From contig FMTN01000024.1 in the NCBI GenBank assembly GCA_900100095.1, positions 1 to 64,000 of the forward strand: a stretch of DNA of 64,000 nucleotides, read 5' to 3'. Position 1 is the first letter of the stretch. Each line of letters starts with the position of its first letter. Below the pieces are notes generated by a model. It ran no database searches and was not told where the DNA came from. It saw only the letters and a list, made by a program, of their open reading frames with translations. The DNA comes from Lachnospiraceae bacterium C10. GTDB taxonomy: Bacteria > Bacillota > Clostridia > Lachnospirales > Lachnospiraceae. Below, piece after piece: positions 33,680 to 43,170 of this stretch. Made by a program: the position numbers and the translations under genes.

Positions 33680-34864
33680 ATGTCCGATATTAAGAAAAAA
33701 GTTCCTGACCTGCTTTGTCTTGCATTATTCTTATTAATCTTTATCAATGGATTCGAATCCGGCGGTTATCAGGCCAGCCTTCATACCATCGGGAAAGCGT
33801 ACGATTTAAGTATTACCTCCATGGGGCTTTTTGCCACAGTAGAACTTTTCTCTACCATGCTTGCACCGATCATATTGGGAGGATGGGCGGATCACATCGG
33901 TAAGAAGAAGAGTCTGATTCTTATGATCTATCTTCAGATCATAAGCTGCGCCTTTATAGGAATCGGATCCTCTCAGATCGCCTTCCTTCTGGGCATTTTT
34001 ATTCTGGGTATTTCCACGAGCACCATACAGTTTGTTGGTATCGCAGCCGTGGGCGACATATATAAGGATTCCGGTTTTAAAATCGGTATTATTACGTCCA
34101 TGTATGCCCTTGGATCGGTGGTGGCACCTCTTGTGGTCGGTGCCTATCTTAAGCTTGGGGTCAACTGGCGCGTACTGTTCTGGCTCATTATGATTATATC
34201 CGCCTTCAGTCTGATCGGCTTATTTGACAGGAGAGCCGATTGGAGCATTAAGAAAGAGGTTGTTCATGAGCTGACACCAAAGGGAGAGCTTGTGCTCCCG
34301 GTGATTATGATGTTGAGCTTCATTATGTTGATCTATGTAGGATTTGAGAACGGATTTGCCTTTTTTGTGAACAGTTATTTTCTTGATGTACTGCATTCGG
34401 AGGCAGGAGAATTTGCCCTGTCACTGTATTGGATGATGATGATTCCGTCCAGACTGATTTCCGGAAAGTTCAGTCGGCATGCGGTTCAAAATCTTATACT
34501 TGCGACGGTCTCCATTCCGTTGATTACGGTTATTATGGCTTATACATCTGTTGTTGCAGTAGAACTTGTTTTAGGAGCGATGCTGGGATTTGCCTGCGGT
34601 GCCATTTATCCGAATGTGTTGACCCTTGCAATGAAGTATTCCGGACGATATTCTGCGACAGCTACCGGTATTATTACGACAGCCACCGGTATCGGAGGGG
34701 TAATTTTCACCGGGCTTATGGGTATTATGGCGGATAATTTAGGCTATCGGACGGCGTTGATTCTATTGGCATTGATGTTTATGGTCGATATTATTATTGC
34801 AGTCGGATTAAAGTTATATTGTAGACATAACCGGGTTAACGGTTCGGAGAGGATATCAGAATGA
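33680..34864 (+). CDS. major facilitator superfamily transporter
   Basis: The 394-residue protein has twelve predicted membrane segments and the MFS loop 2-3 motif GGWADHIGKKKSL (about 67-79). Substrate is unknown. Its stop overlaps the start of the next gene by four bases (ATGA), so the transporter and the secreted transglutaminase-like protein are made together. A link between exported or imported peptides and that protein is possible but unproven. Confidence 0.88.
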   Translation: MSDIKKKVPDLLCLALFLLIFINGFESGGYQASLHTIGKAYDLSITSMGLFATVELFSTMLAPIILGGWADHIGKKKSLILMIYLQIISCAFIGIGSSQIAFLLGIFILGISTSTIQFVGIAAVGDIYKDSGFKIGIITSMYALGSVVAPLVVGAYLKLGVNWRVLFWLIMIISAFSLIGLFDRRADWSIKKEVVHELTPKGELVLPVIMMLSFIMLIYVGFENGFAFFVNSYFLDVLHSEAGEFALSLYWMMMIPSRLISGKFSRHAVQNLILATVSIPLITVIMAYTSVVAVELVLGAMLGFACGAIYPNVLTLAMKYSGRYSATATGIITTATGIGGVIFTGLMGIMADNLGYRTALILLALMFMVDIIIAVGLKLYCRHNRVNGSERISE

Positions 34865-36276
34865 CAAAAGAAAATAACAAGCGAAGGATAACCGGTGCTA
34901 TGATTGCCTGCCTGTTGTTCTTCTCTGTGTCACAGACGGTTCTTGTAGATACAGCAGAAGTTGCATGGGGTAAGTCTTTCAAAAATGACGGAATCGCATT
35001 GGAGCGTCGTATCAACTTATCCAAAGACGCCAGGGTGAAGGAACCTTCGAACAGGGCAAAGAGGAGGAAGGCAAAAGGAGCTGCCAAGGGTGCCTTTTAT
35101 GACATCAGAGATATATCCTACTGGAACCGCTTTTCTTCCCGGTATTATTATCAGGATTTGACGGAAGATGAGAAGAAATTCTACGATGCATACTGTGAGT
35201 CACTGAATGAATTTCTAAGCAGTGATATCGACGCTTATCAGATTCAAAGTGTCGATGAGAATGATCAGCCTGCCACACTTTATACCACAAGGATGGTCAA
35301 TGTTCCGGAGTCTGTCAGCAATGAACGTGTGGACGAGATTGCGACCCTGCTGGAATATGAGAATCCACAGTTTTTCTTTCATTTTTCTTATGCAGCGCAT
35401 GTGTCCGGGACAGGGGATCAGAAGGTGGATTATGTCTACCCGGTGGTTCTTGATGAATTCCGTGAGGGCGGCGTGCGGATGGAAGCGGCCTACCAGATTA
35501 TGGAACTGGTGGAGGATTACCTTGCAGAGGCAAAGGCAGGGAAGAGTATCCTTGAGAAGGAGTCCATCGTTCGAAAGGAAATCATCGAATATGTGCATTA
35601 TCAGTATGATGAGAACGGTGAGACCAACTGGGAGAATCTATACCAGACATCGGCAAGTGCCATTCTTTACGGTGCGACCGTGTGCGCCGGTTATACGAAG
35701 ATGTTTGCCATGCTTATGAATGCATTACAGGTTCCGACGATTTCGGTTACAAGTCTAGCCCATGCCTGGAATGAGATTCAGATGGACGGGAAGTGGTATA
35801 ACGTTGACATTACCTGGGATGATAAAGACAAAAATACCGACCTTGACGCAACGCTGGTGAGTCAGTCAAGGAACCGGTATTTTAATATCAGTGATAATAC
35901 GTTGAGACAAAGGGATGATTTTTCCTATCGTACGGGATACTACATGCACACGCCGGAGAACTTCTATACACTTCGTCCGGCATGTTTAAAGGATTATGCC
36001 GTTCCAAAGCCGGTGACCTGCAAGCTTAAGAAGACCGGAAGCGGTAAAATGAAAATAACCGCCTCTGCAGGCGGTCAGATTCAGGGTTATCAGATTTTCT
36101 ATAAGGTGGGAACGAAGACGAAGACCATAGAGGCCGCATCCACAGGTGCCCTGTCCAGAACCGTTGGCAAACTGAAAAAAGGCAAGACGGTTAAGGTTCG
36201 CCTCAGGACCTACCTTGTTATTCAGGGACAGAAAGTCTACTCGGTCTGGACATCCTATAAGAAGGTCAAAGTCTAG
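34861..36276 (+). CDS. secreted transglutaminase-like (papain-like) protein
   Basis: The 471-residue protein has an N-terminal signal/anchor (about 12-30) after KRR, then a basic stretch (RAKRRKAKGAAKG). A transglutaminase-like core at about 235-335 has the catalytic Cys in GATVCAGYTKMFAML, His in SLAHAWNEIQMDGKWYNVD and Asp in DITWDD. A C-terminal fibronectin-like region (about 375-471) has Lys-rich beta strands. In Clostridia this family is taken to act on the cell envelope as protease or cross-linker. It follows the MFS gene by a four-base overlap, and its end overlaps the convergent lacI-type gene by four bases. Confidence 0.87.
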   Translation: MTKENNKRRITGAMIACLLFFSVSQTVLVDTAEVAWGKSFKNDGIALERRINLSKDARVKEPSNRAKRRKAKGAAKGAFYDIRDISYWNRFSSRYYYQDLTEDEKKFYDAYCESLNEFLSSDIDAYQIQSVDENDQPATLYTTRMVNVPESVSNERVDEIATLLEYENPQFFFHFSYAAHVSGTGDQKVDYVYPVVLDEFREGGVRMEAAYQIMELVEDYLAEAKAGKSILEKESIVRKEIIEYVHYQYDENGETNWENLYQTSASAILYGATVCAGYTKMFAMLMNALQVPTISVTSLAHAWNEIQMDGKWYNVDITWDDKDKNTDLDATLVSQSRNRYFNISDNTLRQRDDFSYRTGYYMHTPENFYTLRPACLKDYAVPKPVTCKLKKTGSGKMKITASAGGQIQGYQIFYKVGTKTKTIEAASTGALSRTVGKLKKGKTVKVRLRTYLVIQGQKVYSVWTSYKKVKV

Positions 36277-37337
36277 TACGTGTCTTTGGTGGATTCCCGA
36301 AGAACCAAGTTGGTTTCCACATATAAGGAGCGGTAATCAAGGGACGGCTCCTTGATACGGGAGAGCAGCAAGGATACAGCAGAGACTCCCATACTTTGGC
36401 TATGAATATGAATGCTGGACAATGGTGGTGTTACGATCCTAGCTTCGGAAGAGTCATCGAAGCCACAGATCATGACATCATCCGGTGCCTTGATATTCAG
36501 TGCCTTCATTGCCTGAATCAAATCAATCGCAATAAAATCATTCGCACAGATGAAAAGTTCCGGGAGATGATCCAATGCCCGGAGCTTTTTTTCGAGATAA
36601 TCCTGATAGAGAATCCCCTTATCCTCCGTCTGCTTCGGAAGTTCCTCACAAATGCATAATTCATCATGAATCGGAAGACCGGATAAATGCATACCGTTTC
36701 GGAACGCCAGATAGCGCTCGCAGAAGGATTGGCAGTGCATCATTTCTCCTACAAATCCGATTTCCTTTACCCCGCGCTGTTTCATAATAGCGATCAGTTC
36801 CAGGATTCCGTCGGTATTGTTCATATATAACTTGTCGGCTTTCAGGGGAGCCTGACCGATCTCAACCGGTGAATCCACGAAGAGGATCGGAATATCCTGC
36901 TCTGTCAGCATGACGCTGTAATCATAATCGAATACTTCCACGCAGATAATAGCAGCACAATTCTCCGGCCGAAATGACGGAGGAAGTGTCTTATTCTTTA
37001 AATTGTCTTTTGATATACGGTAAATATCCAAATGGTAATTCAGATCCGACAGTTCTTTTTCCACACGGTCCATCATAGGAGATGAGAAGTGTGATTCATT
37101 GATAAAACTCGAAGAAAAAAAGGCAATGCCGGTTTTATCTTTTGCTTTAAAAAGATGATGCTGTGGATCGATTTCCATGTAACTGAACTGTTTATACCCC
37201 ATCTGAATCGCTTTTTGCAAAATCTTCTGTCTGGTGGATTCTGCCAGTGATCCATTATTATTAATTGCTTTGGACACAGTATTGCGGGAGATGCCGAGTG
37301 CATCTGCGATATCCTGTATGGTAACTCTTTTAGCCAT
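36273..37337 (-). CDS. LacI-family transcriptional regulator of the fructan/sucrose operon
   Basis: The 354-residue repressor has the N-terminal LacI helix-turn-helix (VTIQDIADALGISRNTVSKA, 5-24), hinge helix and a periplasmic-binding-like sugar domain ending in DDVMICGFDDSSEARIVTPP. It is divergent from the ABC/GH32 operon across 170 bases that contain repeated GCAAATGCA operators, so it most likely represses that operon and itself. The inducer is probably a fructose-containing sugar. Confidence 0.92.
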   Translation of the reverse strand: MAKRVTIQDIADALGISRNTVSKAINNNGSLAESTRQKILQKAIQMGYKQFSYMEIDPQHHLFKAKDKTGIAFFSSSFINESHFSSPMMDRVEKELSDLNYHLDIYRISKDNLKNKTLPPSFRPENCAAIICVEVFDYDYSVMLTEQDIPILFVDSPVEIGQAPLKADKLYMNNTDGILELIAIMKQRGVKEIGFVGEMMHCQSFCERYLAFRNGMHLSGLPIHDELCICEELPKQTEDKGILYQDYLEKKLRALDHLPELFICANDFIAIDLIQAMKALNIKAPDDVMICGFDDSSEARIVTPPLSSIHIHSQSMGVSAVSLLLSRIKEPSLDYRSLYVETNLVLRESTKDTY

Positions 37338-37386
37338 TGGTGACCCTCCTTTTTATAGGAAAAAGTATAACATGATATAAAAAATA

Positions 37387-37469
37387 GTGCAAATGACATC
37401 GCAAATGCATCATTTTGTTGTGCAAATGCACAATAAATAATTGACAAATGCATAAGCCGGTACTATAAT
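37387..37469 (+). promoter_or_regulatory. promoter and operator array of the fructan operon
   Basis: TTGACA (37441-37446) and TATAAT (37464-37469) have a 17-bp spacer. A perfect inverted repeat TGTGCA-AA-TGCACA (37419-37432) and related words at about 37387 (GTGCAAATG), 37399 (GCAAATGCA) and 37443 (ACAAATGCA, on the -35) are likely LacI-family sites. Confidence 0.82.
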
Positions 37470-37507
37470 CCAAAATATAAAGAGCAAACCAAAAGGGGGT
37501 ACTTATT

Positions 37508-38440
37508 ATGAAGTCCGGAAAACTACGGGCCGGAGGAACCACAAACAGTGAGAACTTTCTTCAGTATGTGAGAAAGCACTGGCAGCTATACTTTATCTTC
37601 CTCTTGCCTGCATTGGCACTGACAATTATTTTTAAATACGTTCCGATGGGTGGAATACTGATCGCTTTTGAGGAGTACAGTCCGTTTCTTGGAATTACAG
37701 GAAGTGAGTGGATTGGATTTGCGAACTTCCAGAGATTCTTAAGTTCTCCGGATTTCATTCAGTATTTGGTGAACACCTTGAAGCTGGCAGTCTATGGACT
37801 CTTATGGGGCTTCCCGGTTCCAATTATTTTGGCACTGTTGTTGAACCAAATCAAAAGTGTCAGCATCAAGAAGAAGATTCAGTTGATCTTGTACATGCCA
37901 AACTTCGTATCGGTCATCGTACTTTGTGGTATGGTACGAATCCTGTTATCTGTTACCGGTCCTTTGAATGGAGCAATGGGAACATCCATTAACTTTATGA
38001 CAGTTCCTGAATTCTTCCGACCGATCTACATTATCAGTGGAATCTGGCAGGGAGCCGGTTGGGCATCCATCATGTACACCGCTTCACTTGCAGGAGCAAG
38101 TAAGGAGTTACGAGAGGCAGCCATCATCGATGGAGCGAATATCTGGCAGCAGATTAAAGCGGTTGACTGGCCGGCAATCCGGGATATGGTTGTAATCCAG
38201 TTCATCTTATCCGCCGGTAACATCATGAGCATCGGATTTGAGAAAGCTTATGCACTTCAGACGGATATGAACCTTGAGTCATCCGAGATCATTGCGACTT
38301 ACGTATATAAGAAGGGTCTTCTGGATGGAGATTACAGCTTTTCAACGGCCGTTGGATTGTTCAACACGGTCATCAACGTCATCCTTCTTGTTCTTGTGAA
38401 TAAGATTGTGGCAAGAATGAATGATGGAAAGGGGATCTAA
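37508..38440 (+). CDS. sugar ABC transporter permease (LplB-type)
   Basis: The 310-residue membrane protein has six predicted segments and the EAA loop KELREAAIIDGANIWQQI (about 200), which contacts the ATPase. The start KVPM-like segment FKYVPMGGILIAFEEYSPF is typical of the LplB/YtcP subgroup for complex oligosaccharides. It is the first gene of the operon with a second permease, binding protein and GH32 enzyme. No ATPase gene is included; a shared MsmK-type ATPase elsewhere is expected. Confidence 0.93.
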   Translation: MKSGKLRAGGTTNSENFLQYVRKHWQLYFIFLLPALALTIIFKYVPMGGILIAFEEYSPFLGITGSEWIGFANFQRFLSSPDFIQYLVNTLKLAVYGLLWGFPVPIILALLLNQIKSVSIKKKIQLILYMPNFVSVIVLCGMVRILLSVTGPLNGAMGTSINFMTVPEFFRPIYIISGIWQGAGWASIMYTASLAGASKELREAAIIDGANIWQQIKAVDWPAIRDMVVIQFILSAGNIMSIGFEKAYALQTDMNLESSEIIATYVYKKGLLDGDYSFSTAVGLFNTVINVILLVLVNKIVARMNDGKGI

Positions 38441-38443
38441 GAA

Positions 38444-39316
38444 ATGAGTAAGTTTGATCGTACCTTTACGATAATCGGTAATCTGTTGCTGGCACTGTTC
38501 GTTATTGCCATTATCGTACCGATGGTATATATCGTAATCGCTTCCTTTATGAATCCGGTTACCCTGCAGAACAGCGGTATCAGTTTTCATTTAAAGGACT
38601 GGACATTGACAGCATATAAGCGTGTTATGTCGAACAAGATGATCTGGGTCGGTTTTGGAAATGCCATTCTTTATTCAGGTGTTTTCACACTGGTATCGGT
38701 TTTCGTTACCTTACTGTGTGCCTACCCGATGTCACGTGCAGACTTCCGTGGAAGAAAGTTCTTCAACCTGATTTTTGTTATTACCATGTTTTTCAATGGT
38801 GGTCTGATTCCAACCTACCTGTTGATCAGTAACCTTGGTCTGGTAGATAGCATGTGGGCCCTGATTCTTCCGGGAGCTTTCAGTGTATGGAACATGATCA
38901 TTGCAAGAACATATTTTGGTAACTTACCGAAAGAGTTAAGAGAAGCAGCAGAAGTAGACGGTGCAGATGATCTGACCTACTTCTTTAAGATTTTGATTCC
39001 ACTGAGCAAGCCACTGATCATGGTGCTTGTATTGTGGGTATTCGTCGGAATGTGGAACAGTTACTTTGATGCTATGATCTATCTGAATTCCGAGTCTAAA
39101 CAGCCTTTACAGTTGGTTCTTAGAGCCATCTTGATTCAGAGTCAGCCTCAACCGGGTATGATTTCTGATATGCAGAGCACAGCAGCACGAGCTCAGCTAG
39201 CCGAATTACTGAAGTACGCGACCATTATAATTTCAAGTATTCCTCTGTTTATAATGTATCCGTTCTTCCAGAAGTATTTCGAGGATGGCATTATGATCGG
39301 CTCAGTAAAGGGTTAA
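38444..39316 (+). CDS. sugar ABC transporter permease (LplC/AraQ-type)
   Basis: The 290-residue partner permease has six membrane segments and the EAA motif KELREAAEVDGADDL (about 165-179). It begins three bases after the first permease and forms the heterodimeric channel with it. The first segment (PMVYIVIASFMNPVTL) fits carbohydrate uptake permeases of the CUT1 family. Confidence 0.93.
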   Translation: MSKFDRTFTIIGNLLLALFVIAIIVPMVYIVIASFMNPVTLQNSGISFHLKDWTLTAYKRVMSNKMIWVGFGNAILYSGVFTLVSVFVTLLCAYPMSRADFRGRKFFNLIFVITMFFNGGLIPTYLLISNLGLVDSMWALILPGAFSVWNMIIARTYFGNLPKELREAAEVDGADDLTYFFKILIPLSKPLIMVLVLWVFVGMWNSYFDAMIYLNSESKQPLQLVLRAILIQSQPQPGMISDMQSTAARAQLAELLKYATIIISSIPLFIMYPFFQKYFEDGIMIGSVKG

Positions 39317-39347
39317 AAACGGAAAGGTTTATGAAAGGAAAAGGGAA

Positions 39348-41015
39348 ATGAAAAGGAATGTAGTAAAAAAGGTACTAGCAATGACAATGATTGCAGCCAT
39401 GACAGTTGGTGCTGTAGGCTGCGGCGGAGCAGGCGGAGCTGCCGGCAAGAAAATGCAGAAGGTGGACAAGGATTCATTGAAATTCCCACTGAAGGAGCAG
39501 GCAACACTTCGCGGAATGACCAGCTTCCCGGCTGGATCAGAATCTGATCCGAATAAGAGAACCATTTTCACTCGTCTCGAGAAGGACACCAACGTTCATA
39601 TTGACTGGACAGCCGTGCAGAACGACCAGTGGGCAGATAAGATTGGACTTGTTATGTCTGATCCAAACAAGCTCCCAGACTTTATCTTCTCAGCAGGCTT
39701 CGATGATAGTAGTTTGTTAAAATACGGTAAGCAGGGTGTTATCATTCCGGTAGAGAAGTACATTGATGCTTATATGCCAAACTTAAAGAAGGTATTTGAT
39801 GAGTTCCCTGAGTATCGTGCGATGTGTACGGATTCGGAAGGACATATCTGGGCACTCCCATGGATTGAGCAGCTCGGAAGTGGTAAGGAAGCCATTCAGT
39901 CTGTATCAGACATGAGCTTTATTAATAAGAAGTGGTTAGATTTCTTAGGTCTTGAGGTACCTAAGACAACCGATGATCTTGAAAAGGTACTGGTAGCTTT
40001 CCGTGACAATGCAGATAAGATTCAGAAGGAATTCAAGATTGACGGAAGCATCATTCCTCTTTCATGCATCGTAAATGATGGAAGCCAGGATCCGGCAATC
40101 ATCATCAACGGATTTGGTGAGGGATATGGAGATACAGACTGTGGACGTCATATTGCAGTTAACGATGATAATAAGGTAATCTGCTCTGCGACACAGGATG
40201 GTTATAAGAAGGGTGTCGAGTGGCTGCATAAGCTCTATTCTGAGAAGCTGATCGATCCAGAGGCATTCACACAGGATTGGTCTACCTACGTATCAAAGGG
40301 TAAAGCAGGTCGTTACGGCGTATGCTTCTCATGGGATGTAGCAAATATTGATAACCTTAAGGATTGGGTTCCACTTCCTGCACTTAAGGCAGATGTTCGT
40401 AGCATTACACCATGTAATGGTTCCTTTACAGGCGGATTTGACAGAGGACGTTGTGTTGTAACATCTATGGCTAAGAACCCGGCACTTGTATGTGCTTGGT
40501 TGGATCAGATGTATGATCCGTTCCAGTCACCACAGAACAACTGGGGTACTTATGGCGAGAAGGATGATTTCGATATCTTCGAATTAGGCAAGAATTCTGA
40601 TGGTGAGAAGATGCTTCAGCATGCAGACTTAGGCGATGCATCTCCAGTTGAGGTTCGTGAGGCAGAGTGTGTTGGTGGACCACTTGCAGTACTTGACCGT
40701 TACTATGGTAAGTATGTAACATGCCCGGATGATGCGAAGTATCGTATGGATTGGATCAAGGATATCTATGTTCCTGATATGATTCATGATAATATGTATC
40801 CAAATGTATTTATGACAGCAGACGACACAAAGAAGCTTTCCGATCTTACTGCTGATATCACTAAGACAATCAACGCTAAGAAGTCTGATTGGATTATGAA
40901 CGGTTTCAGTGACAGTGATTGGGATAAGTATGTGAAGAAGCTGGATTCTTATGGTATGGAAGAGTACCTTGGTATCTTCCAGAAGTACCTTGATGAGTAC
41001 AATAAAGCAAAGTAA
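39348..41015 (+). CDS. sugar-binding lipoprotein of the ABC transporter
   Basis: The 555-residue extracellular protein has a lipoprotein signal (AVGCGG, Cys about 25) and the long form of the family 1 solute-binding fold that accompanies LplB/LplC permeases. It should capture fructo-oligosaccharides or sucrose, judging from the GH32 gene that follows. Codon choice here is somewhat different from neighbours (many GCA, ACA and GAT codons), as is common in very highly expressed lipoproteins. Confidence 0.92.
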   Translation: MKRNVVKKVLAMTMIAAMTVGAVGCGGAGGAAGKKMQKVDKDSLKFPLKEQATLRGMTSFPAGSESDPNKRTIFTRLEKDTNVHIDWTAVQNDQWADKIGLVMSDPNKLPDFIFSAGFDDSSLLKYGKQGVIIPVEKYIDAYMPNLKKVFDEFPEYRAMCTDSEGHIWALPWIEQLGSGKEAIQSVSDMSFINKKWLDFLGLEVPKTTDDLEKVLVAFRDNADKIQKEFKIDGSIIPLSCIVNDGSQDPAIIINGFGEGYGDTDCGRHIAVNDDNKVICSATQDGYKKGVEWLHKLYSEKLIDPEAFTQDWSTYVSKGKAGRYGVCFSWDVANIDNLKDWVPLPALKADVRSITPCNGSFTGGFDRGRCVVTSMAKNPALVCAWLDQMYDPFQSPQNNWGTYGEKDDFDIFELGKNSDGEKMLQHADLGDASPVEVREAECVGGPLAVLDRYYGKYVTCPDDAKYRMDWIKDIYVPDMIHDNMYPNVFMTADDTKKLSDLTADITKTINAKKSDWIMNGFSDSDWDKYVKKLDSYGMEEYLGIFQKYLDEYNKAK

Positions 41016-41051
41016 TAAAGATTAGAAAGAAACAGTAAGAGGTTTACAGTA

Positions 41052-42533
41052 ATGAGCAAGCTTCTGGAAAAGGCAAGAGCATACGAAAAAGAGCAGTACG
41101 ATAAGATTTCAAGTGATCTTCGTCCGAAATTTCATTTAACACCCTGGGTTGGCTGGATGAATGATCCGAACGGATTCTGTTATCATGATGGATATTACCA
41201 TATGTTTTACCAGTACTATCCACATGATGTTCGCTGGAACTCCATGCATTGGGGACATGCAGTAAGCAAGGATTTACTGCACTGGGAGTATCGGCCGGTC
41301 GCACTGGCTCCGGATGAGACATACGATGAGGACGGTTGCTTTTCCGGAAGTGCCATTACATTAGAGGATGGAAGACATCTGCTGATGTACACAGGTGTAC
41401 ACAAGAGCGTGGACGATCCGAAACGAAGCGCCCAGCATCAGTGTATTGCCATCGGGGATGGCGTTGACTATGAAAAAATTGCAACCAACCCGGTGATTTC
41501 TGTGGACGCAATCCCACAGGGGGATGATCGATTCGATTTTCGTGATCCGAAGATCATTCGATTAAGTGACGGAACCTATGTGGCTTTGGCAGCGAATATG
41601 TCAAAGGACGGTTCCGGACAGATTCTGATGTATAAGAGTAAGGATTGCCTGAACTGGACGTACTGGAAGGTTCTGGCAAAGAATCAGAATCGTTATGGCA
41701 AGATGTGGGAATGTCCGGATTTCTTCCAATTGGAGGACAAGTGGTATCTTATCACCAGCCCTCAGTTCATGCGCAGTGAAGGAAAAGAATTCATCTGCGG
41801 TAACGGAACCCTTTGGATCGATGGTGACTTTGATGAGACTAGCGGTGAATTTACAGAAGCAGGTCACTATAGATCCATTGACTACGGAATTGATTTTTAT
41901 GCACCACAGACGGTCCTTACAGAGGATGGTCGCCGGATTATGATTGGATGGATGCAGAACTGGGATGCGACCGAGGTTCGAGGCGAGCGGGAGTTGCCAT
42001 GGTATGGACAGATGACACTTCCAAGAGAGTTGTTCGTTCGTGATGGTATCCTGTGCCAGAAGCCGACCAGGGAGTTCGATGAGCTCCGCCATGATTTGGT
42101 CGAGTACAAAGAGGAAGTATTCTCAGGAGACAAGACCTTTGACGGAATAGAGGGTGAGATCCTTGACCTTACGCTGGAAGTATCTCCTGCGGATGAAGAT
42201 GCCGTATATCAACAGCTTGAGATTCATTTTGCAGAAAAGAACGGTACTTATACCGCACTTAAGGTATGCCCTGGGGATGCTAGTCTTACCGTGGATCGCA
42301 CTTACAGTGAGATTCGACATGCCGGAATCCATCAGAGAACATGTGAGGTGGCAGGACTTACAACAGGTAAGATTAAATTACGTATGATTATGGATCGCGG
42401 CAGTGTAGAAATCTATGTAAACGATGGCGAAAAGGTAATGTCAGCCCTTGTATTTGCACAGGAAGAGGCAAAGGGAATATCGTTCCATGCGATAGGAGAG
42501 GTAAAGATGCATCTCGTAAAGTATGAGTTGTAG
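41052..42533 (+). CDS. GH32 beta-fructosidase (sucrose/fructan hydrolase)
   Basis: The 493-residue enzyme shows the GH32 triad: nucleophile WMNDPNGFCY (about 37-46), FRDPK (about 166-170) and acid/base in WECPDFFQL (about 220). The five-bladed propeller is followed by a C-terminal beta sandwich (about 345-493). There is no signal peptide, so it cleaves fructosyl linkages after uptake by the ABC system. Whether it prefers sucrose, sucrose 6-phosphate or fructans is not decided by sequence; an ABC (not PTS) partner favours unphosphorylated oligosaccharides. Confidence 0.94.
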   Translation: MSKLLEKARAYEKEQYDKISSDLRPKFHLTPWVGWMNDPNGFCYHDGYYHMFYQYYPHDVRWNSMHWGHAVSKDLLHWEYRPVALAPDETYDEDGCFSGSAITLEDGRHLLMYTGVHKSVDDPKRSAQHQCIAIGDGVDYEKIATNPVISVDAIPQGDDRFDFRDPKIIRLSDGTYVALAANMSKDGSGQILMYKSKDCLNWTYWKVLAKNQNRYGKMWECPDFFQLEDKWYLITSPQFMRSEGKEFICGNGTLWIDGDFDETSGEFTEAGHYRSIDYGIDFYAPQTVLTEDGRRIMIGWMQNWDATEVRGERELPWYGQMTLPRELFVRDGILCQKPTREFDELRHDLVEYKEEVFSGDKTFDGIEGEILDLTLEVSPADEDAVYQQLEIHFAEKNGTYTALKVCPGDASLTVDRTYSEIRHAGIHQRTCEVAGLTTGKIKLRMIMDRGSVEIYVNDGEKVMSALVFAQEEAKGISFHAIGEVKMHLVKYEL

Positions 42534-42664
42534 TAACTTACAAGATGAAAGCAACTCATCGGACAATTTTGTGGTTTTGTGCAAAATGTAAATGTTTGTG
42601 TATAAAAAATATGCTATACTACTATATATGATTTTGTGCATATTTCTTTATTAAGGAGGACCAC

Positions 42665-43075
42665 ATGAGATTTACTAATCCACCAAAGACAATAATGGAA
42701 GTATCCGATATCGTAAATGTCTTGAAGAATTCCAATACCACATGGGGAATTGATACATATAACGATATTTCGCGTAGTCTTGAGATGCAGGCGGGAATTA
42801 AGGAATATCAGGTAGAGCGTTTCGCTTTGATTCGTATGGCGATTGTTATTACACGTATGGAGACCGGTAAGGCAGAGCCTCAGGCAATCTATCAGACACT
42901 GGTACAGCCGCGTAAGGAGATCGTTACAGAGTCGAAGCTGATTACAACGTTTTCAGAGCGTGAGGCTTGCCGGACTGCATTGAATTTACTTCCTTCAGAG
43001 GAGTTATACACGACGGTTGCTGCATCAGCCCGTCTTTGTATGGAAAATATCGTAGAATACGATTTTCTTCATTAA
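42665..43075 (+). CDS. conserved small protein, unknown function
   Basis: A 136-residue soluble, mostly helical protein is preceded by TAAGGAGG and followed by a perfect terminator, so it forms its own unit. It has no recognised domain. Segments such as EVSDIVNVLKNSNTTWGIDTY and SEREACRTALNLLP look structured. A -10 box TATACT (42615-42620) stands upstream. I cannot assign a function. Confidence 0.7.
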   Translation: MRFTNPPKTIMEVSDIVNVLKNSNTTWGIDTYNDISRSLEMQAGIKEYQVERFALIRMAIVITRMETGKAEPQAIYQTLVQPRKEIVTESKLITTFSEREACRTALNLLPSEELYTTVAASARLCMENIVEYDFLH

Positions 43076-43084
43076 GAACGGTAA

Positions 43085-43119
43085 AATAGAGGTTCGCATG
43101 GCGAACCTCTATTTTTTTT
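43085..43119 (+). terminator. intrinsic terminator
   Basis: AATAGAGGTTCGC pairs perfectly with GCGAACCTCTATT across three bases, followed by T8. A -10-like TATAAT lies directly after it at about 43122, for the next operon. Confidence 0.93.
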
Positions 43120-43170
43120 CGTATAATAGGAGAGATTGTTTGTAGGAACAGGAATTGGAAGAGGGAGCTT

